The notes: generated by a model not told the origin, from the sequence alone. A stretch of DNA of 64,000 nucleotides from LMUY01 sp965199005 (GCA_965199005.1 CBDAQK010000001.1:1798001-1862000); one strand, 5' to 3'; positions 7,799-16,597 are shown, counted from the first letter of the stretch. Program-made: numbers and translations.

Positions 7799-8800
7799 TC
7801 AGGCTGGTTGAGACCCGGGGAATGTAGTGATGGGCTGCAGATCAACTTGCAGAAGCTTGGCCGCTCGTGGGCCGCCCGGCGCCGGCGACGCCGTGCCGCC
7901 ATCCATGATGAAGAAGGCACGGCGCCCGTAATCTCCCGGTCCGCGCCCCCATACGCCGGCGGACGGCCCGATGAGCGCCTCGGTGAAGGGCTCGCCTGCC
8001 ACACTCTGAGTGAAGCCGCTGTTCATGCCCGGGTCCATCGAGACCACGTCGATGGTGTTCTGGCGGTGGGTGGTGAGATAGATGACGCTTGCATCCTCAT
8101 CGATGCAGAAATCGTCTCCCATGCGGCCGGCGACCACCAATTCTGGCTCGCCGGCGGGCATGAGGGTGGCCGGATCGACCTTGACCCGCATGAACAGCTT
8201 TTTGGCGGTGGACGTGTAATACAGGAACCCGGTGCGCGAGGCGTAGCGTACGGCGTTCACGCCAGGCTGCTCCGGCGTCATCTTGCCGGGGAAGTAGCCC
8301 ATGGAGTCGTGCTGCATCCACACGCGGGCCGATGGGGCACTGCCGCCGGGCGCGAAGTCGACCCGCCAGATCAGGCTTGCGAAGCAGTCCGCCACCAGTA
8401 GCACGCCGGGTGCCAGCAGGCAGCATCCATTCAGGCCCCGGGCCTCCTTGGGGAATTCCAGGAACAGTTCGGGTTGCAGCGTGCTGCCCGGTTTCCAGCC
8501 GCGCAGGTCCAGCCTATAGATGAAGGATTCGTGGGTCGTGTAGATGTTGCCTGCCAACATCAGGAAGATGTCGGGCTCGATCTCGACCAGGCCGAGCGTC
8601 GGTAGGTCGGAGGTGTGGATGCAGAGCGGCTCGACCGGGCCCTCCGCGCGGGGCTGCGGCACGTACCAGAGTTCCTTCTTGTTGAAGGCGGTGACCAGGA
8701 ACGACCCGTCGGCCCTGACCGCAAGGCTTTCCAGGAAATAGGTCTTGGGAAACTCAGCGACCGTGGTCAGCTGGGCTTGGGGAGCTTGATTGTGCGACAT
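7799..8800 (-). CDS. SMP-30/gluconolactonase-like beta-propeller
   Basis: A 333-residue soluble protein with the repeating blade pattern of SMP-30/gluconolactonase/YncE-like six-bladed propellers: SLAVRADGSFLVTAFNKKEL near the N-terminus, PDIFLMLAGNIY, ARGLNGCCLLAPGVLLVADC, and AGRMGDDFCIDEDASVIYLT towards the end. Metal ligands cannot be assigned with certainty, so lactonase activity is only suggested. The start was set at the ATG at 8800, which has GGAGG just upstream; the upstream in-frame GTG at 8821 lacks one. No signal peptide is seen. It is the last gene of an apparent operon with two carboxymuconolactone-decarboxylase-like proteins. Confidence 0.75.
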   Translation of the reverse strand: MSHNQAPQAQLTTVAEFPKTYFLESLAVRADGSFLVTAFNKKELWYVPQPRAEGPVEPLCIHTSDLPTLGLVEIEPDIFLMLAGNIYTTHESFIYRLDLRGWKPGSTLQPELFLEFPKEARGLNGCCLLAPGVLLVADCFASLIWRVDFAPGGSAPSARVWMQHDSMGYFPGKMTPEQPGVNAVRYASRTGFLYYTSTAKKLFMRVKVDPATLMPAGEPELVVAGRMGDDFCIDEDASVIYLTTHRQNTIDVVSMDPGMNSGFTQSVAGEPFTEALIGPSAGVWGRGPGDYGRRAFFIMDGGTASPAPGGPRAAKLLQVDLQPITTFPGSQPA

Positions 8801-8865
8801 TGTGCCTCCACGGACGTGCAATACGTCCAGTCAATGTTGATCCGCCTCGGAGAACCGGCCCGCGT

Positions 8866-9459
8866 CTAGTCGGGGGTGGGAACCTCAAAGGCGTTCAGGA
8901 GCGATGAGACGAGGTGGTAACACCCCGCCAGGATGACGATCTCGACGATGCCGCGGTCTCCGAAGGCCGCCCGCGCGTCGTTGAACGTCTTGGCGTCTAC
9001 CCGATGCTTCTCCGTCAGCGCCAGGGCGAAGCGTTGGGCGGTCAGCTCCTCGGGCTTGAGCGCATCATCTGGCTGGCCCTTTGACAGTGCCTCTATGGCC
9101 GAGCTTGAGAAGCCCAAACCTTTTGCGACGGCCGCGTGGGCGTAGAGCTCGTATTCGGCCTGCCACACCGCCCCCACGGTGAGAATCACCACTTGGCGAA
9201 CCCTGTTGGAGAGGGTCGTGCTTTTGCCTTCGACTTCCTGCAGCGCGAGGAAGGCGTCGCCCATGATGGGGCTCAGGAGGATGGGATTGAACGGACCGAT
9301 GAGCCGGCCGTCGGGGAGCTTGGCCTTGAAGCCCGATTTCTCCGCCCAGGGCACCATCTTTTCGTCGATGGTGGCGTAGGCCTTTTTCTGCTCGTCATCG
9401 AGGTCGTCCGGCGCCAGAAGCGGCGTGCGTCCGCCTAATCCGTGTTCTGCGTTTGACAT
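8866..9459 (-). CDS. carboxymuconolactone decarboxylase-like protein
   Basis: A 197-residue AhpD/CMD-fold protein. The signature helix is VWQAEYELYAHAAVAKGLGF, with the conserved Glu and His but no CxxC thiol pair, so a peroxidase role like AhpD is unlikely. The C-terminal half has RGIVEIVILAGCYHLVSSLL, the usual second core helix. Members of this subgroup act as decarboxylases or have no known activity. It follows the related protein at 9473-10042 by 13 bases and is probably cotranscribed; the two differ strongly in sequence, so a heteromer is possible. Function is open. Confidence 0.8.
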   Translation of the reverse strand: MSNAEHGLGGRTPLLAPDDLDDEQKKAYATIDEKMVPWAEKSGFKAKLPDGRLIGPFNPILLSPIMGDAFLALQEVEGKSTTLSNRVRQVVILTVGAVWQAEYELYAHAAVAKGLGFSSSAIEALSKGQPDDALKPEELTAQRFALALTEKHRVDAKTFNDARAAFGDRGIVEIVILAGCYHLVSSLLNAFEVPTPD

Positions 9460-9472
9460 GGCGGGCTCCCCC

Positions 9473-10042
9473 TTACTGGTCCAGGCCGATGGCGTTGGAC
9501 GGGACGTCGAACGCGTTCAGGGTCAGTGAAACAGCCGTGAACCAGCCCATGAGGACGGTGACGTCCACGATCCCCTTGTCGCCGATGAGTGCCTGCGCCT
9601 TCTTGAACAGGCCGGTGGGCACCACGCGGGGCTGCGCGAGCGTGGTGGCAAGCTTGTAGACGATCTCCTGCCTCGGATCATCGAAGGAGGTCGGCAGGTT
9701 CGCAATCAGGGCCTCGACCTTCTCAGGCTCCAGGTGCCCGGCTTCCTCGCCGATCTTCTCGTGCTCGTAGTTGCCGTAGGCGGCCAGCCATCGGCTGTTG
9801 ATGACGTTGGTGACGATCTCGATTTCCGCCTTGGAGAGGCTGGACTCTTTCTGGAAGTAGGCCCCGGTGGGCACGATCGTCTTGGAAAGCTGCGGGTTCG
9901 CGACCCAAATCTTGTGCGGGCCGGGCACTTGGCCCCTGAGCTTGACCGTAAAATCGTAGGCGTCCTTCATCTCCGGCGACATCTCCGCCACCGGCGTCTC
10001 CTTGTATCGGCCGAACGTGCCGAAATCCTCGTTGTCAGACAT
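9473..10042 (-). CDS. carboxymuconolactone decarboxylase-like protein
   Basis: A 189-residue member of the same CMD fold as its downstream neighbour. The core helix reads NSRWLAAYGNYEHEKIGEEA, keeping the Glu-x-x-His-like pattern but again without a CxxC pair. The later KGIVDVTVLMGWFTAVSLTL helix completes the fold. The start was moved to the ATG at 10042 because AAAGGAG sits at ideal distance; the longer frame begins at 10072 without one. It is the first gene of the CMD-CMD-SMP30 operon, and a 12-bp inverted repeat lies 17 bases upstream of its start. Confidence 0.8.
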   Translation of the reverse strand: MSDNEDFGTFGRYKETPVAEMSPEMKDAYDFTVKLRGQVPGPHKIWVANPQLSKTIVPTGAYFQKESSLSKAEIEIVTNVINSRWLAAYGNYEHEKIGEEAGHLEPEKVEALIANLPTSFDDPRQEIVYKLATTLAQPRVVPTGLFKKAQALIGDKGIVDVTVLMGWFTAVSLTLNAFDVPSNAIGLDQ

Positions 10043-10058
10043 GGTTTCTCCTTTCGCA

Positions 10059-10097
10059 GTGACCGCGAACAATCCGCTCGGGACCGTTCGCGGTCAC
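10059..10097. promoter_or_regulatory. 12-bp inverted repeat, candidate operator
   Basis: GTGACCGCGAAC (10059-10070) and GTTCGCGGTCAC (10086-10097) are perfect inverted copies separated by 15 bases. They lie between the divergent CMD operon and the AraC gene, ending 17 bases before the CMD ATG. This could be a binding site for the AraC regulator or a leader hairpin in the CMD mRNA. The sequence shows the symmetry; the role is inference. Confidence 0.55.
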
Positions 10098-10296
10098 CAT
10101 GTGCTGGCGCTTGCGTCGAATGGCGCCGCGACAGCCAAGAGGAGATAGGACCGGGCAGCACGGAAAACCTTCGCGATCCCACCGTGAGCTTTCAGGGATG
10201 ACCGTGCCAGATGCGTCGATCGGATGGAACGGCCGCGCCTCGGAGTCGTTGTAAGCCATTGATCCGTTCGCCGTTGGTTCAACGACCTCGAGTTCA

Positions 10297-11193
10297 GTGA
10301 ATTTCGGGAGAGCCCGCGTGCTTCTCAGCGCCCAAGAGATTTCAGGACTGCTTCCAAGCAAACCGCTGCTATCCAGCAGGCAGAACGGCCTGGTTGTCGA
10401 GCATTATAAACATCCGCCGAGCGTGATCGAAACGCCCGCGTCGTCAAACGCGCTTTTGGTCGTGCATCTGTCCGGACCGTATGCTGTCGAAGAGAAAACT
10501 GGGGCCGGCTGGACGCGCAAATGGGCTGACAAGCATCACGTCAGTGTGACACCACCGGGTGCGAGTGTGGTGCGGCGCTTTCAGGCTTGGACGGAAATCC
10601 TGCTTTTTCAACTCGATCCATGCCTCATCAATGGCGTGATCGAAGAAGCTTTCGACATCGATCCTCGGCAGGCTACGCTGACGCCGTGTCTTGCGAATAT
10701 TGATCCCACATTGGATCAGGTCGCCCATCTGCTCGCAGCTGAGGTGCGCAAGCCGGTGGAACCGGGCCACACGATGATGATGGAGGCGCTCGGGCGGGCG
10801 ATTACCTTGGCGCTGCTGAGAGGTCATTCAACGCTCGGCCAGGCGCCGGCCGAAGAGCCGCTCCGGATCGCTCCGGTCCGGATCCGGCGCGTGCTGGAGT
10901 ATCTGCGTGAGGAGCAGCCGCACAACCCGACCCTGAACGAGCTGGCGAGCCTCGCCGGCCTCAGCCCCACCCATTTTGGCCGAGCCTTCCGCGCCACGAC
11001 GGGCGTTCCGCCTCACAAATACCTCCTTGAGCTTCGTATGGAGCAGGCACGCCGACTGCTCGGATCGACAAAGCTTTCGGTCATGCAAATTGCGTGGCAA
11101 TGCGGTTTCGAGCAGTCGACGAGCTTTGCGACCGCCTTTAAAAAACTCATAGGTGTCAGCCCGCGAACCTGGCGGGCAGAGCGCCAGAGCTGA
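10297..11193 (+). CDS. AraC-family transcriptional regulator
   Basis: A 298-residue regulator with a cupin-like N-terminal sensor and a C-terminal double helix-turn-helix (residues ~200-295). The DNA-binding part shows TLNELASLAGLSPTHFGRAF, GVPPHKYLLELRMEQARRLL, and QIAWQCGFEQSTSFATAFKK followed by GVSPRTWR, the canonical AraC/XylS signature. The start is a GTG at 10297 with only weak ribosome-site sequence. It is transcribed away from the CMD-CMD-SMP30 operon and most likely controls it; the inverted repeat between them is the candidate target. The inducer is not predictable. Confidence 0.9.
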   Translation: MNFGRARVLLSAQEISGLLPSKPLLSSRQNGLVVEHYKHPPSVIETPASSNALLVVHLSGPYAVEEKTGAGWTRKWADKHHVSVTPPGASVVRRFQAWTEILLFQLDPCLINGVIEEAFDIDPRQATLTPCLANIDPTLDQVAHLLAAEVRKPVEPGHTMMMEALGRAITLALLRGHSTLGQAPAEEPLRIAPVRIRRVLEYLREEQPHNPTLNELASLAGLSPTHFGRAFRATTGVPPHKYLLELRMEQARRLLGSTKLSVMQIAWQCGFEQSTSFATAFKKLIGVSPRTWRAERQS

Positions 11194-11246
11194 CTGCTCC
11201 GGGGCGGAATCTGTTCCGGACCTGGCAAGACAGCGCTCGACGAGCT

Positions 11247-12812
11247 TTAGGTTGGCACTACTTGCAGGACAACGCCTTCATTGGGCAGGAGGTCCCAACT
11301 ACCCCGTCGTTGTACCCCTTCCCGCTCGGGATGCGTGCTGGCCGCGACGATTCCATCGCCAGATCCTGCTGCAGATGTTCCGCCGAAATTCAACACGACG
11401 CGGAATCGGTTCCCGTCCTGCGAACGCACATAGCTCAACACCGGGCCGTCCGCCTCGACACAGCTGATCCCGCCTACGCAAAGCGCCGGACTGGCCCGGC
11501 GCAGTGCGATCAACCGGCGGTAAAGCTGTACCGTCGAGCCTGGATCGTCGCGCTGGTGGCTGAGGGGCGGATCGGCGCCGAACGGGAGCCAAGGCGTCCC
11601 CGACGTGAAGCCGCGGCCCGGCCCATCCGTCCAGGCGAATGGCGTGCGCTCGGGGTCGCGGCCCAAGCCCTTGCCGGGCTCCCTCAGTTCCGCTGGGTCA
11701 CGCACGGCGGCAGGCGGGATGGGCGTGTCGGCCATTCCTAGTTCCTCCCCCATGTAGATCGTCGGCGTGCCGCGCAGCGTCAGCAACAGCATCGCCGCCA
11801 CCCTCGCCTGCGCCGGGCCAACCCGGCTGGCGATGCGCGGACGGTCGTGGTTGCCCAGGACCCAGTTGGGCCAGGCGCCCGCCGGCAAGGCAGCCTCGTA
11901 TTGGGTGATAATCCCCGCGACGGCCGCCGCCGACCAGTCTTGCAGCAGCAGCAACTGGAAGTTGAAGGGAAGCTGCGCGCCCTTTCCATCGGGTCCGTAA
12001 TAGGTAACCAGGCGGTCGATCGGCAAATAAAGCTCGCCGATCAGCACCCGGCGGCTAAATTCGTCCGTCACGGCCCGTAGGCCCGCCACCACATCGTGCA
12101 CCTCGGGCCGGTCCGCGGTGTAAAGGGGCAGCAGCCGGTCGTGGGATGACAGGCCTGGATGCCACGCCGGGTTGGGCGGGTCGTCACGGAACTGGTCGTC
12201 CTTGATCAGCATCCACATCACGTCGACCCGGAAGCCGTCCACGCCGCGGCGCAGCCAGAAGCGCATGGCGTCATGCATCGCAGCCGCGACGGCCGGGTTG
12301 CGCCAGTTCAGGTCGGGCTGGGTCGGCAGGAAGGAATGGTAGTAATACTGGCGCCGGGCTGCATCCCATGTCCAAGCTGGGCCGGAGAAGTTCGACAGCC
12401 AATTGTTCGGCAGCTCGCCACCGGGCGCCGCATCCCGCCAGATATACCAGTCATCACGGCCGCTGAGGCGTGTCCGGCTGTCGGTAAACCATGGGTGCTG
12501 GTCGGAACTGTGGTTCGGCACGAAGTCGAGGAACACGCGCAGACCCAGCGAATGGGCGCGGGCAATCAACGCGTCGAAATCGGCCAAGGTTCCGAAGAGC
12601 GGGTCGATTCCGCAGTAATCGGCCACGTCATAGCCGAAATCCGTCATGGGCGAGGGGTACACGGGGGAGATCCAGAGGGCGTCCACCCCCAGCCAAACGA
12701 GATGGTCCAGGCGTTCCAGGATCCCGGGCAGGTCACCCGTGCCGTCACCGTCGCCGTCGCGGAACGAGCGCGGGTAGACCTGGTAGACGATGCCCGTCTG
12801 CCACCACTCCAT
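11247..12812 (-). CDS. GH13 alpha-glucosidase
   Basis: A 521-residue glycoside hydrolase family 13 enzyme that should cleave alpha-glucosidic bonds of small oligosaccharides in the cytoplasm. The (beta/alpha)8 barrel motifs are all present: DFVPNHSSDQH (region I), GFRVDVMW with nucleophile Asp ~197 (region II), LIGELYLP with acid/base Glu ~260 (region III), and VLGNHDRPR with Asp ~323 (region IV). QPDLNW after region I supports alpha-glucosidase or oligo-1,6-glucosidase rather than amylase. Start: ATG at 12812, where the family N-terminus MEWWQTGIVYQ begins; the frame extends to 12923 with no similarity. It is divergent from the trehalose-synthase-like gene, 76 bases apart. Confidence 0.9.
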   Translation of the reverse strand: MEWWQTGIVYQVYPRSFRDGDGDGTGDLPGILERLDHLVWLGVDALWISPVYPSPMTDFGYDVADYCGIDPLFGTLADFDALIARAHSLGLRVFLDFVPNHSSDQHPWFTDSRTRLSGRDDWYIWRDAAPGGELPNNWLSNFSGPAWTWDAARRQYYYHSFLPTQPDLNWRNPAVAAAMHDAMRFWLRRGVDGFRVDVMWMLIKDDQFRDDPPNPAWHPGLSSHDRLLPLYTADRPEVHDVVAGLRAVTDEFSRRVLIGELYLPIDRLVTYYGPDGKGAQLPFNFQLLLLQDWSAAAVAGIITQYEAALPAGAWPNWVLGNHDRPRIASRVGPAQARVAAMLLLTLRGTPTIYMGEELGMADTPIPPAAVRDPAELREPGKGLGRDPERTPFAWTDGPGRGFTSGTPWLPFGADPPLSHQRDDPGSTVQLYRRLIALRRASPALCVGGISCVEADGPVLSYVRSQDGNRFRVVLNFGGTSAAGSGDGIVAASTHPEREGVQRRGSWDLLPNEGVVLQVVPT

Positions 12813-12888
12813 ACCGCGCCCCCCCCTGACCCCCGCGACAGAACGCTGCAGGGCGCGCAACGTTTGCAGGCCGAACAGGAGTCGTCCG

Positions 12889-14553
12889 TTGATTTCAGAT
12901 CTCTGGTACAAGAATGCCATCATCTACTGCCTGTCGGTCGCAACGTTCATGGATTCCGACGGCGACGGGGTGGGGGATTTTCGCGGCCTGGTCCGCCGGC
13001 TGGACTACCTGCAGGGTCTGGGTGTGACGGCAATCTGGATCATGCCGTTCCAGCCCTCACCACAGCGCGACGATGGCTACGACATCGCCGACTACTACGG
13101 CGTCGACCCACGATACGGGACGTTGGGCGACTTCGTGGAGTTCACCCATGGCTGCAAGCAGCGGGGCATCCGGGTGCTGATCGACCTGGTGGTGAACCAC
13201 ACCTCCGACCAGCATCCGTGGTTCCAGGCCGCCCGGCGCGACCCCAAATCGAAGTATCGCGACTGGTATGTCTGGTCCGCGAAGAAACCGCCGCATGCCA
13301 CGGACGGCGTGGTGTTTCCTGGCGTGCAGACGACGACATGGACGCGCGATCCCGTGGCCAAGCAGTATTATTTCCATCGCTTTTACGACTTCCAGCCGGA
13401 CCTCAACACGGCCAACCCGCTGGTTCAGGCAGAGATTTTGAAGATCATGGGCTTTTGGCTGCAGCTGGGCGTCTCAGGGTTCCGTATGGACGCCGTGCCC
13501 TTCGTGATCGCGGAAAAAGGCGCAGGGGTCACCAAGCCGGCCGAGCAATACGACATGCTGCGGGCCTTCCGCGAGTTTATGCAATGGCGTCAGGGCGACG
13601 CTGTCGTGCTTGCCGAGGCCAATGTCCTGCCAGGCACCGACATGGAGTATTTCGGCGCCAGCGGCGAGCGTCTGCAGCTCATGTTCAATTTTCAGGTCAA
13701 CCAGACCCTATTCTATGCCTTGGCAACGGGCGATGCCGAGCCGCTGGCGACGGCGTTGGAGGCGACCAAGGATCGGCCGCAGACTGCCCAATGGGCCATG
13801 TTCCTCCGCAACCACGACGAACTCGACCTCGGACGCCTGTCTTCCCACCAGCGCAAGCGCGTCTTCGACGCCTTCGCCCCGGCGCCCGGGATGCAGCTTT
13901 ATGGGCGCGGCATCCGGCGGCGGTTGGCACCCATGCTACAGGGCGACCGGCGGCGGCTGGAGCTGGCCTACAGCCTGATGCTCACATTGCCGGGCACACC
14001 CGTCATCCGGTACGGCGACGAGATCGGCATGGGGGACGATCTGGATTTGCCAGAGCGCAACTGCGCCCGTACGCCCATGCAATGGTCGGGCGAGCGTCAA
14101 GGCGGGTTTACCAACGGGGACGACCCGCCATTGCCCATCATCGGCCATGGACCATACGGCTACGCGCATGTGAACGTCGCCGCCCAAAGGCACGACCCGT
14201 CCTCCATGCTCAACTGGATGGAGCGGATGCTGCGCATGCGCAAGGAGGTGCCGGAAATCGGTTGGGGGGACTTCGCCATTCTGGAGTGCGGCCGGCCGAG
14301 CGTGTTCGCGATCCGCTACAGTTGGCGCAATAATGCGGTGGTATTCGTCCACAACCTCGATGCCGAGCATCAGGAAGTGCGGGTGGCGCCGGGCGTGCAT
14401 GGCCTTCATGACGGCTTGCTGGTCAATCTGCTAAGTGATGACGACAGCCTGCCGGATAAGGACGGGGCGCATTGTATCCTGATGGAGCCCTATGGCTACC
14501 GTTGGTTCCGCGTCGGCGGGCTCGACTACCTTTTGCGCCGGACCGAGGTCTGA
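12889..14553 (+). CDS. GH13 trehalose synthase-like (maltose glucosyltransferase)
   Basis: A 554-residue GH13 enzyme most like trehalose synthase (TreS), which interconverts maltose and trehalose. Catalytic residues are Asp ~201 (GFRMDAVP), Glu ~243 (VVLAEANV) and Asp ~310 (FLRNHDELDL). The string GIRRRLAPMLQGDRRRLELA followed by LPGTPVIRYGDEIGMGDDL and RTPMQW is a TreS hallmark. The length fits the short form without a maltokinase domain. Start: TTG at 12889, seven bases after AGGAG, giving MISDLWYKNAIIY, the proper family beginning; upstream in-frame codons lack this. Trehalose phosphatase at 61340 gives the strain a second trehalose link. A direct TreS assay would be needed to exclude other GH13 subfamilies. 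Confidence 0.82.
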   Translation: MISDLWYKNAIIYCLSVATFMDSDGDGVGDFRGLVRRLDYLQGLGVTAIWIMPFQPSPQRDDGYDIADYYGVDPRYGTLGDFVEFTHGCKQRGIRVLIDLVVNHTSDQHPWFQAARRDPKSKYRDWYVWSAKKPPHATDGVVFPGVQTTTWTRDPVAKQYYFHRFYDFQPDLNTANPLVQAEILKIMGFWLQLGVSGFRMDAVPFVIAEKGAGVTKPAEQYDMLRAFREFMQWRQGDAVVLAEANVLPGTDMEYFGASGERLQLMFNFQVNQTLFYALATGDAEPLATALEATKDRPQTAQWAMFLRNHDELDLGRLSSHQRKRVFDAFAPAPGMQLYGRGIRRRLAPMLQGDRRRLELAYSLMLTLPGTPVIRYGDEIGMGDDLDLPERNCARTPMQWSGERQGGFTNGDDPPLPIIGHGPYGYAHVNVAAQRHDPSSMLNWMERMLRMRKEVPEIGWGDFAILECGRPSVFAIRYSWRNNAVVFVHNLDAEHQEVRVAPGVHGLHDGLLVNLLSDDDSLPDKDGAHCILMEPYGYRWFRVGGLDYLLRRTEV

Positions 14554-14609
14554 CCCTGCGGACCAGCCAAGATACGGGATGTTGATGGCAGCGGCGGCAA
14601 ACCAAAGCC

Positions 14610-14642
14610 TGGCTTGCATGTTGCGGTGGCTTGCATGTTGCG
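14610..14642 (+). repeat. tandem 17-bp direct repeat
   Basis: TGGCTTGCATGTTGCG occurs twice (14610-14625 and 14627-14642) with one base between. It lies in the leader of the small TUDOR-like gene, ending 27 bases before its ATG. It may be a slippage duplication or a regulatory iteron; nothing decides between these. Confidence 0.6.
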
Positions 14643-14669
14643 TCTGCCAATGTTGGGAAAGGACTGCCA

Positions 14670-14879
14670 ATGGCTGCGCCGCCGAAGAAGGGTGCCAAAG
14701 TGACGTGGAACACGTCGCAGGGCGAGACGAAGGGTACGGTGGTGAAGACCGTGACGTCGACCACCAAGGTAAAATCCCATGTTGCAAAGGCCACGCCCAA
14801 GAGCCCGGAGGTGCTGGTGCGAAGTGACAAGACCGGCAAGGAGGCCGTGCACCGGCCGGACGCGCTGAAGAAGGCGTGA
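14670..14879 (+). CDS. small TUDOR-like protein (DUF2945/Hva1 family)
   Basis: A 69-residue, lysine-rich protein with the single-domain layout of DUF2945, the hypervirulence-associated TUDOR family: KGAKVTWNTSQGETKGTVVK at the N-terminus, then TTKVKSH, and VRSDKTGKEAVHRPDALKKA at the end. Such proteins are small beta-barrels of unknown role, common in bacteria and fungi. The ATG at 14670 was chosen because AAAGGA lies seven bases upstream; the open frame extends to 14631 through the repeat region. It stands alone between the GH13 gene and the ABC importer operon. Confidence 0.82.
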   Translation: MAAPPKKGAKVTWNTSQGETKGTVVKTVTSTTKVKSHVAKATPKSPEVLVRSDKTGKEAVHRPDALKKA

Positions 14880-14898
14880 GGCACCCAGGCTGGGCGCC
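14880..14898. terminator. short hairpin between convergent genes
   Basis: GGCACCCA (14880-14887) pairs with TGGGCGCC (14891-14898), with one A-C mismatch and a 3-base loop, immediately after the TUDOR-like stop codon and 12 bases from the end of the minus-strand ABC operon. It could serve both directions. There is no T-tract. Confidence 0.35.
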
Positions 14899-14910
14899 GA
14901 TGGTAGGCCC

Positions 14911-16593
14911 TCACATCGGCGGATGCGGAATTGCCGCAAGCAATGTCCGCGTGTACTCCTCCTTCGGCGCCTCCAGCACCTCCGCCGCAGTTCCCTGCTC
15001 CACCACCTTGCCCGCGTACATCACAATCACGCGGTCGCACAGCAACCGAACCACATGCAGGTCGTGGCTCACGAACAAATAGCTCATTCCCAGACGCTCC
15101 TTCAGCGCCTGCAACAGGTTCAGCACCACCGCCTGCACCGACACATCCAGCGCGGCCGTGGGTTCGTCCAAAATCACCAGCTCAGGGTCAAGCGCAATCG
15201 CCCGGGCGATCCCCACGCGGGCCTTTTGCCCGCCAGATAATTGATGCGGGAACCGGTCCAACAATTCCACCGGCAGTCCCACCAACTCCGCCAACGCCTC
15301 CACCCGCGTGCGCAAGGCTGCACCGCGCTCGATCCCCATGCGCAGCACCGGGTCGGCGATGGCCCGGGCGGCGGTGAGGCGGGGATTGAGGCTATCGGTA
15401 GGGTCCTGGAACACCATTTGGATCCGTCGGCGCATCCCGCTGCGGGCAAAGCCACGCGCCGGCATTGCCGCAATATCCTGGCCGGCGAAGCGGATGCTGC
15501 CGGAGGTTGGGTCCAGCAGGCGCATCACCATCATCGACGTGGTGGACTTGCCGCAGCCGGACTCGCCGACCAGGCCCACGCTTTCCCCACGGCATACCGT
15601 GAAGCTGATGCCGTCCACGGCGCGAAACGGCGGCAGCTTGCCCGTCTTGCGTTGGAATAGCCGGAAGGCCCCTTTGCGCGGATACTCCTTCACCAATCTT
15701 TCGACTTCCAGCAGTGCCTCGCCACTGCGCGAATCGGGCGCCGATGCCGGCGGAACCGGCGCATCCTCCGGAAGCAATGCGTGCAACGTGGCGCCGGGCC
15801 TGGGCGTCGCACGCATCAGCCTTCTTGTATAAGGGTGCGAGGGGGCGCGGAAAACCTCGGCAGCGGTGGCGTTCTCCACCACGCGGCCCCGCTCCATCAC
15901 CGTCACCCGGTCGCAATAGGCGGCAGCCAGCCCCAAATCGTGCGTGATCAGCAGTGTGGACATGCCGCGCTCCTGCGTCAGTTCCACCACCAGATCCATC
16001 ACCGCCTTCTGCGTCGTCACATCCAGTCCGGTCGTGGGCTCGTCGGCGATCAGGAGGCGGGGGCGGCAGGCGATGGCAATGGCGATCACCACGCGCTGAC
16101 ACATGCCACCCGATAGCTCGAACGGGTAGGCGTCGTAGCGCTCCGCCGGGCGCGCGATGCGGACTTGCTCCAGTGCGTCGATCGCCCTCGCCCGCGCATT
16201 GGCGCGCGTGGCCAGGCCGTGGCGCAGCAGCACATCGGCGATCTGTCGTCCCACCGGGCGGATCGGGTTCAACGCCGTGCGCGGGTTTTGGAAGATCATC
16301 GAAATCTCCTTCCCGCGCATGTCCTGCATCTCCGCCTCCTTCAGGCCGCGCAAATCGACGCCCGCGAACCCGATCGAGCCTTCGGCGACCCGGCCCGCGC
16401 GGTCCAGGATCCGCATCACCGCATAGGACGTCACCGATTTGCCGGAGCCGGATTCGCCCACCACGCCGACCGTCTCGCCGCGCGCGATGCGCAGATCGAC
16501 ATGTTGGACAGCCCGCACGAGGCCGCGCCTTGTCGCGAACTCGACCGAAAGATCCTGAACATCCAGCAAGGGTGTGTCGATTTGGGTGTCCAC
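14911..16593 (-). CDS. dipeptide-type ABC transporter, fused ATPases (DppD-DppF)
   Basis: A 560-residue double ATP-binding subunit that powers the importer encoded just upstream. The first half has Walker A GESGSGKS (~45), signature LSGGMCQR and Walker B RLLIADEP; the second has GESGCGKST (~350), LSGGQKAR and ELVILDEP. The HPYTRRLMRATPR segment after the first cassette is the oligopeptide/dipeptide C-terminal motif. Both sites look intact. The gene follows the permease by four bases, so it is the last gene of a SBP-permease-permease-ATPase operon on the minus strand. The peptide or other solute specificity cannot be read from the ATPase. Confidence 0.93.
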   Translation of the reverse strand: MDTQIDTPLLDVQDLSVEFATRRGLVRAVQHVDLRIARGETVGVVGESGSGKSVTSYAVMRILDRAGRVAEGSIGFAGVDLRGLKEAEMQDMRGKEISMIFQNPRTALNPIRPVGRQIADVLLRHGLATRANARARAIDALEQVRIARPAERYDAYPFELSGGMCQRVVIAIAIACRPRLLIADEPTTGLDVTTQKAVMDLVVELTQERGMSTLLITHDLGLAAAYCDRVTVMERGRVVENATAAEVFRAPSHPYTRRLMRATPRPGATLHALLPEDAPVPPASAPDSRSGEALLEVERLVKEYPRKGAFRLFQRKTGKLPPFRAVDGISFTVCRGESVGLVGESGCGKSTTSMMVMRLLDPTSGSIRFAGQDIAAMPARGFARSGMRRRIQMVFQDPTDSLNPRLTAARAIADPVLRMGIERGAALRTRVEALAELVGLPVELLDRFPHQLSGGQKARVGIARAIALDPELVILDEPTAALDVSVQAVVLNLLQALKERLGMSYLFVSHDLHVVRLLCDRVIVMYAGKVVEQGTAAEVLEAPKEEYTRTLLAAIPHPPM

Positions 16594-16597
16594 GGGG

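Noticed and set aside
12159..14333. 724-codon plus-strand frame across both GH13 genes
   Set aside because: A shadow frame with Arg/Ala-rich composition; both GH13 genes in other frames have complete catalytic motifs.
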